The notes under the pieces were generated by a model. The model made no database searches. It had not been told where the DNA came from and was given only the letters and a program-made list of their open reading frames with translations. From Azospirillum brasilense (GTDB lineage: Bacteria > Pseudomonadota > Alphaproteobacteria > Azospirillales > Azospirillaceae), in contig NZ_QOKV01000035.1 in the NCBI RefSeq assembly GCF_008365405.1, positions 1 through 44,337 of the forward strand: a DNA stretch of 44,337 nucleotides. Reading direction: 5' to 3'. The position numbers and the translations under genes were made by a program. Shown piece by piece: positions 1 to 7,780 of this stretch. Position 1 is the first letter of the stretch. Each line of letters starts with the position of its first letter.

Positions 1-115
1 GGACCGCGGCTGGATGCCTCCGGGGCGACCTGAAGCCGTTGGCCGTAAAGGGAATGCCGCCGACTGGTGATCACGACGTCAGTGATCAGCCGCTCCGCGT
101 CAGCGGCAGTCTGTG

Positions 116-277
116 ATGATCGGGGATCCGGTGGTGGCCACCGCCATTCTCGACCGGCTGCTTCACCACAGCCACGTTATCACCATCCGCGGCGACAGCT
201 ACCGGCTGCGCGAGAAGCGGCGGGCCGGCCTGCTCAAGACGAATCCGGCCCCGGCGGTCACCGAGAACACGCTATGA
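116..277 (+). pseudogene. istB: 3' remnant of an IS21-type istB (transposition helper ATPase)
   Basis: The frame carries the characteristic IstB C-terminus: GDPVVATAILDRLLHHSHV, then a short stretch with RLREKRRAGLL, then a stop. IstB is the AAA+ helper ATPase of IS21-family transposition. Only about 50 C-terminal residues remain; Walker motifs are absent and the frame is closed by stops just upstream (68-70 and 83-85), so the gene is dead. Two direct repeats that look like IS21 terminal repeats follow. Identification rests on recalled family sequence and is fairly secure for such a short piece. Confidence 0.75.
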
Positions 278-285
278 CGTTCGAG

Positions 286-328
286 GGTCCAGTTCCTCGT
301 GTCGTCCCCGGTCCAGTTCCTGAAGTCG
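286..328 (+). repeat. Two IS21-like terminal direct repeats
   Basis: GGTCCAGTTCCTCGTGTCG (286-304) is followed 24 bp later by GGTCCAGTTCCTGAAGTCG (310-328), identical at 16 of 19 positions. Tandem about 20-bp repeats near the ends are typical of IS21-family elements, and these sit just past the istB remnant. They probably mark the right end of the decayed element. From here to 577 I see no supportable gene. Confidence 0.55.
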
Positions 329-577
329 TTTGACAGCCAAAACCATGACGACCGCGGACAAAAGAAGACGATGGATCATGGGTCGGGACCATCCACAATG
401 CCTGAACAGTGTCGATCACGGCAAAAACGGACCGATTTTGTCGCCAGTGCCCTGCCGATGTGGAATTGATTGCAAGTGTATGTCATTGAGCGGCGCAACC
501 CCATGCGATTTTATCGGCCAGTGCCGCGGTCGCCAGCCGAGGCGCATCCCAAGCGCTTGCCCGCCGCATCGCTCCGG

Positions 578-1408
578 TCACCGGCTCTGGCGTTCGCCGC
601 GGTAGCTGCAGTGGCCGCCGCGCGCAACGACCACATAGTCGGTCAGACGGATGCCCAACGCCTGTCCCCCAGCCTCAAGCGCCTTGGCCGAAGACCGATC
701 ATTCGCGGACAAGCGTGCGCTTCCTCGAACCTGTCCACGTGCGACGATCACCCCCACCGCATCCAGTTCCAGGGCCCGACGGAGGATCTCACGCGGGTAG
801 ACCTCCACCGTGCCGGCGGTGCCGACCTGATGCCGCTCATCGGCGATGAGGTGGTGCTGCACGTCGAGATAGAGGGCGCGGACCTGATCGACCCGTTCCC
901 GCGCCAGCCTCATCTGGCAGTAAGCCAGGAGAGCCGGGGTCGTGGCGAGCAACGGCTGATGCACCGTCTCCTGCCACGCCAGCCGGGCTGCCACTTCCCA
1001 GACCAGCCGCATGGAGAGAAGCCCACGCTCGTCAAGGCGCGCGATCTGCCGCAGGCGCGGTGCCGGCGCGGCCACCACATCGGCCAAGCTCCCGAAATGA
1101 TGCAGCAGCCGATCGGCGAGACAGTCTGCGTCGGCCTCTTTCCCCTCCGTCGTCAAGGCCAGCAGATGAGCCAGGAGCTGGCCATCGGGAATCGCCTCGA
1201 AGCCGCGTCCCTGCAGGCCGGCCCTTTGAGGCGGCTTCGCGGTCGAGGGAGCTTGCCGGCTGCTGCTCTTCGCGGGGCCACTTTGGCCACCCCGGAGGGG
1301 ATCGCCTCCCTGGACACCCGGCACCGAGTCTCGGGCGTCCACCGGGGGCTGGGGACGATGGGTGGCTGCGCCACCCATCCCCACATCGGTTCCCTCCAGC
1401 ATCGTCAC
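578..1408 (-). CDS. RadC-like (JAB/MPN-fold) protein with degraded metal site
   Basis: 276 aa from a GTG start whose GTGA overlaps the stop of the upstream P450 gene; an ATG two codons in is an alternative. Residues 1-65 are low-complexity. Residues 75-260 follow the RadC (UPF0758) pattern: a helical region, then LYLDVQHHLIADE, VEVYPREILRRALELDA and a C-terminal LGIRLTDYVVV. Where RadC proteins carry the JAMM motif HNHPSGDP, this protein reads ARGQVRGS (223-230), so both zinc-ligand histidines are missing, although the later SAND aspartate (237) is kept. RadC function is unsettled even for intact members. I infer a non-catalytic member, translationally coupled to the P450. It is the last gene of the luxR-luxI-P450 cluster. 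Confidence 0.75.
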   Translation of the reverse strand: MTMLEGTDVGMGGAATHRPQPPVDARDSVPGVQGGDPLRGGQSGPAKSSSRQAPSTAKPPQRAGLQGRGFEAIPDGQLLAHLLALTTEGKEADADCLADRLLHHFGSLADVVAAPAPRLRQIARLDERGLLSMRLVWEVAARLAWQETVHQPLLATTPALLAYCQMRLARERVDQVRALYLDVQHHLIADERHQVGTAGTVEVYPREILRRALELDAVGVIVARGQVRGSARLSANDRSSAKALEAGGQALGIRLTDYVVVARGGHCSYRGERQSR

Positions 1409-2805
1409 GCCGGCCGGGGCTGGACGATCTCAGGGATCATCCATAGTCCGTCACGCGGCCGGATGGTGAGCGTCACCATGGCTTCCGGCAGCGAGCCCGG
1501 GATCAGCGAAAAGCGGAAGCGCTGCAGCAAAGTGGCCAGGACGATCTGCATCTCCATCATCGAGAAGTGCGCCCCGAGGCAGCGGCGCGGCCCGCCGCCG
1601 AAGGGGAAGTAGGTGAACTTGGACGCGCCCCGCGGCTCACCGTTGCGGAAGCGCTCGGGATCGAAGCCTTCGGGGTTGGGCCAGTGGGCCGCGCTGCGAT
1701 GCACGACGTACGGCGGCATCATCACCACCGTGCCCGCGCGGATCGGAATGCCCTGCACGACGTCGTCGGCCACCGCTTGGCGGGAAATGGTCCAGACGGC
1801 AGGATTGAGCCGCATCGTCTCGTAGAGGGTCGCCCGGGTGTAGACGAGTTGGGGCAGGTCGGCGGCCGTCGGCCGGCGTGGGCCGAGGACGTCGTCGAGT
1901 TCCCTCCGGACGGCGGCGTAGACGGCGGGGTGGCGGGACAGCGCCTCCAAGGCCCAGGCCAGCGTCGTACCGGTGGTTTCGTGGCCGGACACGATGAAGC
2001 CGGCGATCTCGTCGCGGATCTGCTGGTTCGTCAGGCCGGCGCCGGACTCGTCGCGGGCATAGAGCAGAGCGTCCAGAATGTCCTCGCGGCGCTCGCCGCC
2101 GCCCCGGCGTTCCTCGATCAGCTCATAAACCATTTGGTCGAAACCGGCGAGGACGCTCCGGAGATGACGGTTCACCGGGGTCGGCACCCACAGGGGCGGC
2201 CGCAGCGGCCACCAGACCCGGCGTTCGCCTTCGCGCAGCAGGGGCTCGATTGCCGCCGTGATGGCCTCGGCACGCGCGCCAACGTCCACCCCGAACAGGG
2301 TCTTGATAATGACGTTGAGCGCGACATCCATGAACTCACGCAGCATGTCGACCGGTTCACCCCGGCGCGCCGCGCCGTCCAGCCGTTCCACGAGGCTGGC
2401 GGCGCTGCCTGCCATCACCCAACCGGCCGCCTCAAGATGGCGGGCCGAAAAGGCCGGCGCCGCCATGTGGCGCTGCCGGCGCCAGTCCGGGCCGTCGGCC
2501 AGAATGATGTTGTTGCCGAACACCCCGCGCAGGCGCTGATAGAAGCGCCCCTTCCGGTAGTTGCCCGCATTGCCTTCGAGGACATGGGCGATCACCGCCG
2601 GATCGGTGACGAGCAGCAGTTCGCCCATCGCCATGCCGAGACGGACCCGGACCACCGGGCCGGCCGATCGGGACAGCCGGAGGAAGAAGCCGAGAGGGTC
2701 ATTGAGGATGAAGGGCAGGTTGCCGACGAACGGCCGGCCTTGGGCGAGCGGCAGTGCGGAGGCGTCGGGCGGCGCCAGCGGCAGCCGCGAGGAGACGAAG
2801 GTCAT
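1405..2805 (-). CDS. Cytochrome P450
   Basis: 466 aa, full length for a soluble bacterial P450. Visible motifs: the I-helix oxygen-activation segment AGFIVSGHETT (268-278), the K-helix ExxR as E329-TM-R332, the PERF-type segment near 383, and the haem loop FGGGPRRCLG (402-411) with proximal thiolate Cys409. The start has GGAG six bases upstream. P450s insert one oxygen atom into an organic substrate and need a ferredoxin/reductase partner; none is encoded nearby. It lies 48 bp downstream of luxI on the same strand and overlaps the next gene by four bases, so it is probably in the quorum-sensing transcript. Overall character resembles fatty-acid or terpenoid hydroxylases. Acting on the acyl chain of an AHL is conceivable but inferred only from position. 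Confidence 0.93.
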   Translation of the reverse strand: MTFVSSRLPLAPPDASALPLAQGRPFVGNLPFILNDPLGFFLRLSRSAGPVVRVRLGMAMGELLLVTDPAVIAHVLEGNAGNYRKGRFYQRLRGVFGNNIILADGPDWRRQRHMAAPAFSARHLEAAGWVMAGSAASLVERLDGAARRGEPVDMLREFMDVALNVIIKTLFGVDVGARAEAITAAIEPLLREGERRVWWPLRPPLWVPTPVNRHLRSVLAGFDQMVYELIEERRGGGERREDILDALLYARDESGAGLTNQQIRDEIAGFIVSGHETTGTTLAWALEALSRHPAVYAAVRRELDDVLGPRRPTAADLPQLVYTRATLYETMRLNPAVWTISRQAVADDVVQGIPIRAGTVVMMPPYVVHRSAAHWPNPEGFDPERFRNGEPRGASKFTYFPFGGGPRRCLGAHFSMMEMQIVLATLLQRFRFSLIPGSLPEAMVTLTIRPRDGLWMIPEIVQPRPA

Positions 2806-2853
2806 CGGTGGCTCCAGTGTGGACGGAGTCGGTGGAGAGGCGGGAGGTGGAGA

Positions 2854-3474
2854 TCAGGCCGCGGTGCGGGCGTCGTCGCGGGCGCGGTCGCGCCGGAGGC
2901 GGTCGGCAAGCGCGGCGCGGGCCGCGGTGGAGACGTCCGTCCAGCCGGCGACGGCCCAATCGGTTCCGATCCGCTGCGGGGATGAAAGCCGATGGATGGG
3001 CAGGCCCGTGGCGTCCGCCACCAAGCGCTCCAGCCGGGTGTCGCTGACCGCCACCAGCCGGTGGATGCCCCGGTCGACGGCGAAGTCGAGCATGCGTCCG
3101 ACCAAGCTCAGCAGAGCCCGGCGATGAGCGGTGCGGTCCCCCCGGGTGGGGCGGAGGGCGAAGCGGCTGATCTCCCAGGTTCCCTCGTCCTGCGGACAGG
3201 GCCGGTCGCCCAGCAGGGCGGGAAACACGTCGCGCAGCATGGAGGGCCCGGCCATCGGCAGCAGGCGTGCACCGGCGATGACCTGACCATCTTGATCCTG
3301 GCACACGGCGTAATGGGGGCCGAGGGTATCGAAGTAGTCCACTTCCTCGGCACCCCGTGCCGGCACCCAGCCAAGCCGCTGAACGAACACCTCGTGACGA
3401 AACTCGAACAGACGCCTCAACAGGTCCGGCGGGATCTGGTTCGATTGCTTTAAAAAGGAGATTTGGTGATTCAT
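2854..3474 (-). CDS. luxI: LuxI-family acyl-homoserine lactone synthase
   Basis: 206 aa from the ATG at 3474, chosen because it puts the invariant residues at their usual LuxI numbers: R26, F30, W36, D46, D49, R70, F84, E101 and R104 (in the block WEISRF). Upstream in-frame ATGs at 3483 and 3510 are alternatives; no start has a strong ribosome site. LuxI enzymes join S-adenosylmethionine to an acyl chain from acyl-ACP or acyl-CoA to give an AHL signal. A LuxR-type receptor gene lies directly upstream and a P450 gene directly downstream, all on the minus strand. The C-terminal 30 residues are Arg/Ala-rich. All core catalytic residues are present, so I expect an active synthase; acyl specificity cannot be read from sequence. 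Confidence 0.92.
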   Translation of the reverse strand: MNHQISFLKQSNQIPPDLLRRLFEFRHEVFVQRLGWVPARGAEEVDYFDTLGPHYAVCQDQDGQVIAGARLLPMAGPSMLRDVFPALLGDRPCPQDEGTWEISRFALRPTRGDRTAHRRALLSLVGRMLDFAVDRGIHRLVAVSDTRLERLVADATGLPIHRLSSPQRIGTDWAVAGWTDVSTAARAALADRLRRDRARDDARTAA

Positions 3475-3546
3475 GAGCGCCATCCAAAGTGGTGAGCGCC
3501 CAAGACTCATGCATCGGTGTGCGAATTTGGAGTCGTCGGATCTGAC

Positions 3547-3560
3547 GACGGCCTGCCGTC
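3547..3560. promoter_or_regulatory. Inverted repeat between luxR and luxI
   Basis: GACGGC-CT-GCCGTC is a perfect 6-bp dyad in the short gap between the luxR stop and the luxI start. It could be a LuxR-type binding site or a small attenuating hairpin. It is shorter than the usual 18-20 bp lux box, so the role is uncertain. Confidence 0.3.
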
Positions 3561-3570
3561 CGCGGTCGGG

Positions 3571-4326
3571 TCAGGCCACCGTCAAACCGCGCGCCACCGC
3601 TTCGGCGACGAGTTGCACCTTGCTGTCGACGCCCAACTTGTTGGCCGCGCGATCAAGGTGTTCGCGGACCGTCCGCTCGGTAATCCCGAGGATATCGCCG
3701 ATCTGCCCATAGGTTTTCCCGTTGGCCATCCATCGCAGAACCTCCTGTTCACGCGGCGTCAGGGCTGCGGTGGCGGCAGCCGGTGCGGTGGCGGCTTCGA
3801 TCCGCCGCGCGGCGGCGTGCAGATGGAGCACCAGGAGATGAACCTGATGGACGTGGGCGTCGATGTGCCGTTCCGTGGCCTCGCCCTCTTCCGGAAATGT
3901 CAGGCTGAGCATCGAGAAGGTTCGGGCATCGCCATGAACGGCCACGCTGACGCCGGCCTTCAGCCCATGCTCCCTGGCTTCGGCAAAAATCTTTTGGGCG
4001 CGCCCGGTGGCCGAGCGCTCCAGTTCGCTCCAGCGCACCGGCAGGACGGAGCGAAGCCCAGTCCGGATGACGGGATCGTCCTTGTAGTAGCCTTCGGCGT
4101 AGTAGCGCTCCTGCCAAGCCTGCGGAAACCGATGAACGCAGAGTGGCGGTTTCTGGAAGATGGTGCCCGGCTCCTGCCGGATGTCATGCACGAGAACACC
4201 ACTGAAGAAGGCGTAACTGTTCGCCGCCAACGCCTTCGTCGTGTCCTCGAGAACGCCATCCAGAGTGGGCGCCGTATCCGCTCCGTTCAACTGGTGAAAG
4301 ATGGCGTTCCACCATTGGCTGTCCAT
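3571..4326 (-). CDS. luxR: LuxR-family AHL-responsive transcriptional regulator
   Basis: 251 aa. Residues about 20-170 form the autoinducer-binding domain, with conserved W71, Y75, D84-P85, W99 (in PVRWSEL) and G121. Residues 187-248 form the GerE-type helix-turn-helix, beginning LTPREQEVLRWMANGKTYGQI and continuing TVREHLDRAANKLGV. GGGAG sits six bases before the ATG. Proteins of this architecture bind an AHL and then a lux box to activate or repress targets. It is immediately upstream of luxI in the same orientation, making a cognate pair likely. Confidence 0.93.
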   Translation of the reverse strand: MDSQWWNAIFHQLNGADTAPTLDGVLEDTTKALAANSYAFFSGVLVHDIRQEPGTIFQKPPLCVHRFPQAWQERYYAEGYYKDDPVIRTGLRSVLPVRWSELERSATGRAQKIFAEAREHGLKAGVSVAVHGDARTFSMLSLTFPEEGEATERHIDAHVHQVHLLVLHLHAAARRIEAATAPAAATAALTPREQEVLRWMANGKTYGQIGDILGITERTVREHLDRAANKLGVDSKVQLVAEAVARGLTVA

Positions 4327-4655
4327 AGAGTTCTCCCAAACGCGCTGAATACGAGTGTACCGCCCTCAGGCATGGCTCGACCGGCAGTGTAGTTGCAAAG
4401 TAATGCGATCCGAAAGGCTCGCGGTGAATGCCTTCGGGTTGCTGTTGATCCTGGAATGCGTGCGATCTCTGAAGTTCTCATCCCTGAACACCTCGGCCGG
4501 CGTCAACTCTTATCGCCGAGGTACAGAAACACTACGCACAACGGCTCGCTCCAGGCAATGATTGGCGGCAAGAATCTCTACTATAAGATGCGCCTCTTCC
4601 CTTGAAGCCCAACGCTCCACCACCGATTGGGAAGCTGAATGGGTATAGGAAACGC
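4327..4655. other. Gene-free intergenic stretch upstream of luxR
   Basis: About 330 bp between the luxR start and the convergent end of the small exported-protein gene. Short open frames here show no codon bias or ribosome site. It must hold the luxR promoter, but I cannot point to convincing -35/-10 boxes or a lux-box palindrome. Confidence 0.4.
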
Positions 4656-4961
4656 CTACCGTGGTGTGGACGATAGGGGCTTGCCGCGATACGCATCGAT
4701 CAACGCCGAAGGCACATCATCCGGGTAGCAGAGGGGTGACCGACCTCCTGGTCGGCTGTAAGCGCTGCGCCCGCCGCAGCGATGGCCGTTCCGCATGGTG
4801 CTGTAGGGACACGGGCACGATCCAGGATAGGCGTCAATCGACTCCTGAACGAGGCGCTCTCGGATTTCGGCGTCAGTCAGCGCGGGGCCGCGCGCCAAGG
4901 CGGGAGCCGCTCCGACGATCAACAGGAGTCCCAGCCATGGAAGCAGGTTGATCATCCGCAT
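4656..4961 (-). CDS. Small Cys-rich exported protein
   Basis: 101 aa from the ATG at 4961, which has GAGGTGG just upstream. The first ~23 residues (MRMINLLPWLGLLLIVGAAP, ending in ALA) form a clear Sec signal peptide. The mature part has a SCPCPY pair, then two more cysteines flanking a Gly/Arg/Ser segment (GRSAYSRPGG), suggesting two disulfides in the periplasm. I recall similar proteins (SCPCP...RCGGRSAYSRPGG...CYP) in proteobacteria, but the function is unknown to me. It is divergent from the secreted nuclease gene, with the start codons about 130 bp apart. Confidence 0.75.
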   Translation of the reverse strand: MRMINLLPWLGLLLIVGAAPALARGPALTDAEIRERLVQESIDAYPGSCPCPYSTMRNGHRCGGRSAYSRPGGRSPLCYPDDVPSALIDAYRGKPLSSTPR

Positions 4962-5088
4962 TCGCCACCTCGGCTTGCCGGTGAAAGCCTCAACATTCTG
5001 CGGCATTCGTCTTAACGGGATGTTTGCAGCCAACCGCGGCAACGCGACATACTGCCGCTCCGCCTACGCCTTGCCGGAAAGTCGCCCG

Positions 5089-5877
5089 ATGTTTCCCCGC
5101 ACCGCCGCCGTCCTGGCTCTCGGCGTTCTTGCCTTTGCTGGCGCTGTTCCGCCGGCCGCCGCGGCCCCCACCGCCTGCCCTCAGCACTTTGTCGCCGGGC
5201 AGGCGCCGGATTTGACGCGGCAAAGCCTGGCCGCCAAGACGCGCCCGCTTTGCTACGATGGCTACGCCCTGCTGCATTCCGGGATCAGCCGAACGCCGCT
5301 GTGGACGGCCGAGCATCTGACCGCGGAGCGGATCGCCGCGGCGCAGGGTCTGAAGCGCAAGAACCGTTTCCATGCCGACCCCAACCTGCCGGCGGACGAG
5401 CGGGCCGAACTCAACGACTACAAAGGGTCGGGGTTCGATCGTGGGCACATGGCCCCCTCCGGCGACATGCCGACACCGGTGGCCCAGGAGGAGAGCTTCA
5501 GCCTCGCCAACATGATCCCTCAAAGCTCCAAGATGAATCAGCTCATCTGGGAATGGATCGAGAGCGGCGTCCGGGCCTGGGCTGAACAAGAGGGCGAGTT
5601 GTATGTCGTCACCGGGCCGATCTTCCAGGGGCAGAGCCTGCAGCGCATCAACGGCCGGGTCCTGGTACCGACTCACGCCTTCAAAGCGGTCTACGATCCG
5701 CAGCGGCGGCAGGCGGCTGCTTACGTCGTCGAGAACATCACCACCAAGGCCTACCGGGTGCTGTCGATCGCCGACCTGGAACAGCTGACCGGGGTCGCGG
5801 TGTTTCCAGGACTCCCGGACACGGTCAAGGCCGTCGCCATGCCACTGCCCAAGCCCAGGCCGCGCCGGCCGTCCTAA
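5089..5877 (+). CDS. Exported DNA/RNA non-specific endonuclease (NucA/EndoG type)
   Basis: 262 aa from the ATG at 5089, where a signal peptide of about 26 residues (MFPRTAAVLALGVLAFAG, then an Ala-rich cleavage region) begins directly; the frame stays open upstream, but the extension spoils the signal sequence. The betabeta-alpha-metal nuclease motif DRGHMAPSGDM is at 117-127, with general base His120, followed by the metal-ligand region NMIPQSSKMNQ. Two cysteines (30 and 55) may form a disulfide. Such enzymes cut single- and double-stranded DNA and RNA and serve in nutrient scavenging or degradation of extracellular nucleic acid. No immunity gene is evident, in keeping with export to the periplasm or outside. 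Confidence 0.93.
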   Translation: MFPRTAAVLALGVLAFAGAVPPAAAAPTACPQHFVAGQAPDLTRQSLAAKTRPLCYDGYALLHSGISRTPLWTAEHLTAERIAAAQGLKRKNRFHADPNLPADERAELNDYKGSGFDRGHMAPSGDMPTPVAQEESFSLANMIPQSSKMNQLIWEWIESGVRAWAEQEGELYVVTGPIFQGQSLQRINGRVLVPTHAFKAVYDPQRRQAAAYVVENITTKAYRVLSIADLEQLTGVAVFPGLPDTVKAVAMPLPKPRPRRPS

Positions 5878-5924
5878 CGCCGGTCGGCGCGCTCCGCAAC
5901 ACGTCCGCAGCAAACGAGGTTCGC

Positions 5925-6179
5925 ATGCCGTCTCCCATCACCCCCTTCGTCGACGAGGCGGAGTCGCTGCAGATCGACGACCTGACGGTCGAGAACCAGA
6001 CCGACCGCGTCTCGCTTTACGGCAGCCTCGCGCTCACCCGAGACAAACAGGGCTTGGCGCGTGCCCGAGAGTTGAAGGCGCTCGTGGACAGCGTCGTCGC
6101 CGCGTTGGAGTACGACGAGACCCTGCCCGATGCGGTGGCGACGAAGCCGCCGGATCAGGTGCCGAATCCGTTCGGCTGA
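5925..6179 (+). CDS. Small conserved hypothetical protein
   Basis: 84 aa with GAGG six bases before the ATG. It is acidic, soluble, with a predicted helix around 45-65 (ARARELKALVDSVVAAL) and a Pro-rich tail ending NPFG. I recall close relatives in Azospirillum but no assigned function. It starts 47 bp after the nuclease gene on the same strand and could be co-transcribed, or be an independent unit. Confidence 0.7.
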   Translation: MPSPITPFVDEAESLQIDDLTVENQTDRVSLYGSLALTRDKQGLARARELKALVDSVVAALEYDETLPDAVATKPPDQVPNPFG

Positions 6180-6268
6180 GGACCACCCGGCGCTGAGGTG
6201 AGGTGGTGGAAGGGCCGCCCACCACATCACCTCAGTCCGGACTGGTCCCGGCGACCAAGGTGTAACCG

Positions 6269-6459
6269 GACTTGCTGGCCGCTGCCGAACAGGCAACCGG
6301 CGCACGGCTGATGGCCGCGCTCGACACGATCAACTGCACCATGGGCCGGGACACCCTGGTGCTGGCGGCTATGCTGGGTCGGGCTTGGCGTACGCGCCAG
6401 GAACAGCGTCGCCGTCCTACACCACCCGGCTGGCGGATGTGCCGTTGGTACGCGCCTAA
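6269..6459 (+). pseudogene. umuC: Frameshifted 3' end of umuC (DUF4113 region)
   Basis: One frame reads DLLAAAEQATGARLMAALDT, then INCTMGRDTLVLAA and RRQEQ-like residues; after about 6405-6415 the match continues in another frame as SYTTRLADVPLVRA and a stop at 6457-6459. This is the pattern of the UmuC C-terminal DUF4113 segment (AALDxINxxxGRDT ... SPxYTTRxxDxP). The polymerase catalytic part is absent and the frame is broken, so this is a relic of a translesion polymerase gene, perhaps once plasmid- or phage-borne. No umuD was seen. Confidence 0.65.
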
Positions 6460-6640
6460 CTGGGCCGTCTCCCTGGCACGGCATCTCAGTGTTATCTCGC
6501 CTCATTAAGGCCCTGTCGGAACGGTGCTGGACTTCAAGCGACGCTTTGAATCAAAGCGGCCATATTACCAACCTCAAACAACGCAGCCGACGCCGCCGTC
6601 CCATTTGGAGAAAGGTCGCTGGTTCGAACGCGCCCCACAG

Positions 6641-6901
6641 TCACTCGATCGCGCGGACCGCCGCTGAGAGACTTTCCGGGCAACCTAAAGCCAGCAGTTT
6701 GTCCAGCCACGCTTGCTGCGCCTCGCGCCACTCCCGTTCATTGGTATCAATGGATTGGGCGATCAGGCGCCAATTGTATTTGACGCCAGCCCGCTGCAAA
6801 AGCTGCGCGACCTCATATCCCTCCCAAGCTGACCGGTCGCATCCCTTCAGCCACTCAAGGGTCTGATCCCACGCTACTTTGAATTGTTCCGTTGCCATCA
6901 T
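6641..6901 (-). CDS. Hypothetical protein divergent from XRE regulator
   Basis: 86 aa from the ATG at 6901 (start MMATEQF); AGGAG lies 15 bases upstream, rather far, and an ATG at 6970 would add 23 Arg-rich residues. The protein is Trp-rich (AWDQTLEWLKGCDRSAW) and largely helical. I do not recognise the family. It shares an intergenic region with the XRE-type regulator on the other strand, so the two may be functionally paired. Confidence 0.55.
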   Translation of the reverse strand: MMATEQFKVAWDQTLEWLKGCDRSAWEGYEVAQLLQRAGVKYNWRLIAQSIDTNEREWREAQQAWLDKLLALGCPESLSAAVRAIE

Positions 6902-6984
6902 CTTAACGCGTCTGCGCTCCTGTGCGGGCGAACGGGACAGTCTGGCGTGGGCTATACCCAGCAAGTCCATTGTCCCGACGTTCG

Positions 6985-7012
6985 TTTTCGGGTTACGGAC
7001 ATAAACCGAAAA
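6985..7012. promoter_or_regulatory. 28-bp palindromic operator upstream of XRE gene
   Basis: TTTTCGGGTTA (6985-6995) and TAAACCGAAAA (7002-7012) form a near-perfect 11-bp dyad (10 of 11) around a 6-bp spacer, 45 bp before the XRE start and between the divergent genes. Its size and position fit a dimeric repressor site, most simply for autoregulation. Confidence 0.6.
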
Positions 7013-7036
7013 TCCAATCTATGGTCAAGCCATTTG

Positions 7037-7055
7037 CCCGAAAGGACAGTTCGGG
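7037..7055 (+). promoter_or_regulatory. Hairpin with the ribosome site in its loop
   Basis: CCCGAA-AGGACAG-TTCGGG can fold into a 6-bp stem whose 7-base loop AGGACAG is the only plausible Shine-Dalgarno sequence for the XRE gene, whose ATG follows three bases later at 7058. It could modulate translation, or be a second DNA operator sharing the CCCGAA/TTCGGG core with the upstream palindrome. Confidence 0.45.
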
Positions 7056-7057
7056 TC

Positions 7058-7408
7058 ATGGCTCGAGACCTGAAACAGACTATCGGATTGCGGATGCGCG
7101 CCCGCCGGCTAGCGTTGAACCTTACGCAGGAGCAGGTCGCAGAAGCCATCGACCGGACCGTTGAAACGGTATCGAACATTGAGCGCGGGAGAGTCTTCCC
7201 CGGCCTAGACACATTGGACCAGATCGGCCGGGTGTTGAATTTGCCGCTTGGTGCCTTGTTCGAAAGTGTAGAGACATCAGTATCGCCGCGCCGGGCAGAA
7301 CTGCAGGCGCGTTTGCTCGTTGTCGCCGACGCTCTTACGGACATCGATCTGGAGATCGCCCTTCGCCAAATAGAAGTCTTGGCACAGGGCCGTGAACGGC
7401 GCGGCTGA
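7058..7408 (+). CDS. XRE-family helix-turn-helix transcriptional regulator
   Basis: 116 aa. Residues 8-65 are a classic Cro/CI-type HTH: IGLRMRARRLALNLTQEQVA, then ETVSNIERGRVFPGLDTLDQI and LNLPLGALFE. The remainder is a short helical tail, probably for dimerisation. The ATG at 7058 is preferred because the upstream frame has no bias and the operator-like palindrome lies within it. Likely a phage- or island-type repressor acting on its own promoter and the divergent gene. Confidence 0.85.
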   Translation: MARDLKQTIGLRMRARRLALNLTQEQVAEAIDRTVETVSNIERGRVFPGLDTLDQIGRVLNLPLGALFESVETSVSPRRAELQARLLVVADALTDIDLEIALRQIEVLAQGRERRG

Positions 7409-7780
7409 TGATATAAGCTCGCTTAGCCGGCCGCCTCGACCTTGCGCCAGCGGTGTATGTGCTCGATATTCGACCGCGCGGCCAATGGCTCTGGCTCCCG
7501 GTTTTCCGGGCCGGCCCAGTCCAGCAGGCGTTGCCCGCCACCCTGCAACTGGTTCGGTCAAAACCGAGCAGGCGAAGCCATAAGGTCCCGACACCATTCC
7601 TGCGCGCGGCACACGCGATTCATCACCCGCGCCGCGGCCACCCCCATCGCCCGCACGAGCTTGCCACACACCTCCCCCACATGGTCCGGGCGAGCGTGTC
7701 GACCGCATCGCCCGGAGCGTCGGCGGGCGGACCCTGCAGCGAGGCCGCCGGTCTGGGTTCGGGCTTCAGGACGCGCGCCC
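7409..7780. other. Gene-poor debris at the prophage edge
   Basis: About 370 bp in which all frames are broken or unconvincing. A minus-strand frame around 7560-7690 (CGKLVRAMGVAAARVMNRV) might be a scrap of a phage lysis-region gene, but I cannot identify it. Confidence 0.3.

Noticed and set aside
286..328. CRISPR-like repeat pair
   Set aside because: Only two units, 5-bp spacing, no cas genes, and direct adjacency to an istB remnant; IS terminal repeats fit better.
6613..6635. Possible tRNA gene
   Set aside because: Only a T-loop-like sequence is present; the T-stem does not pair and no acceptor, D or anticodon arms can be drawn.
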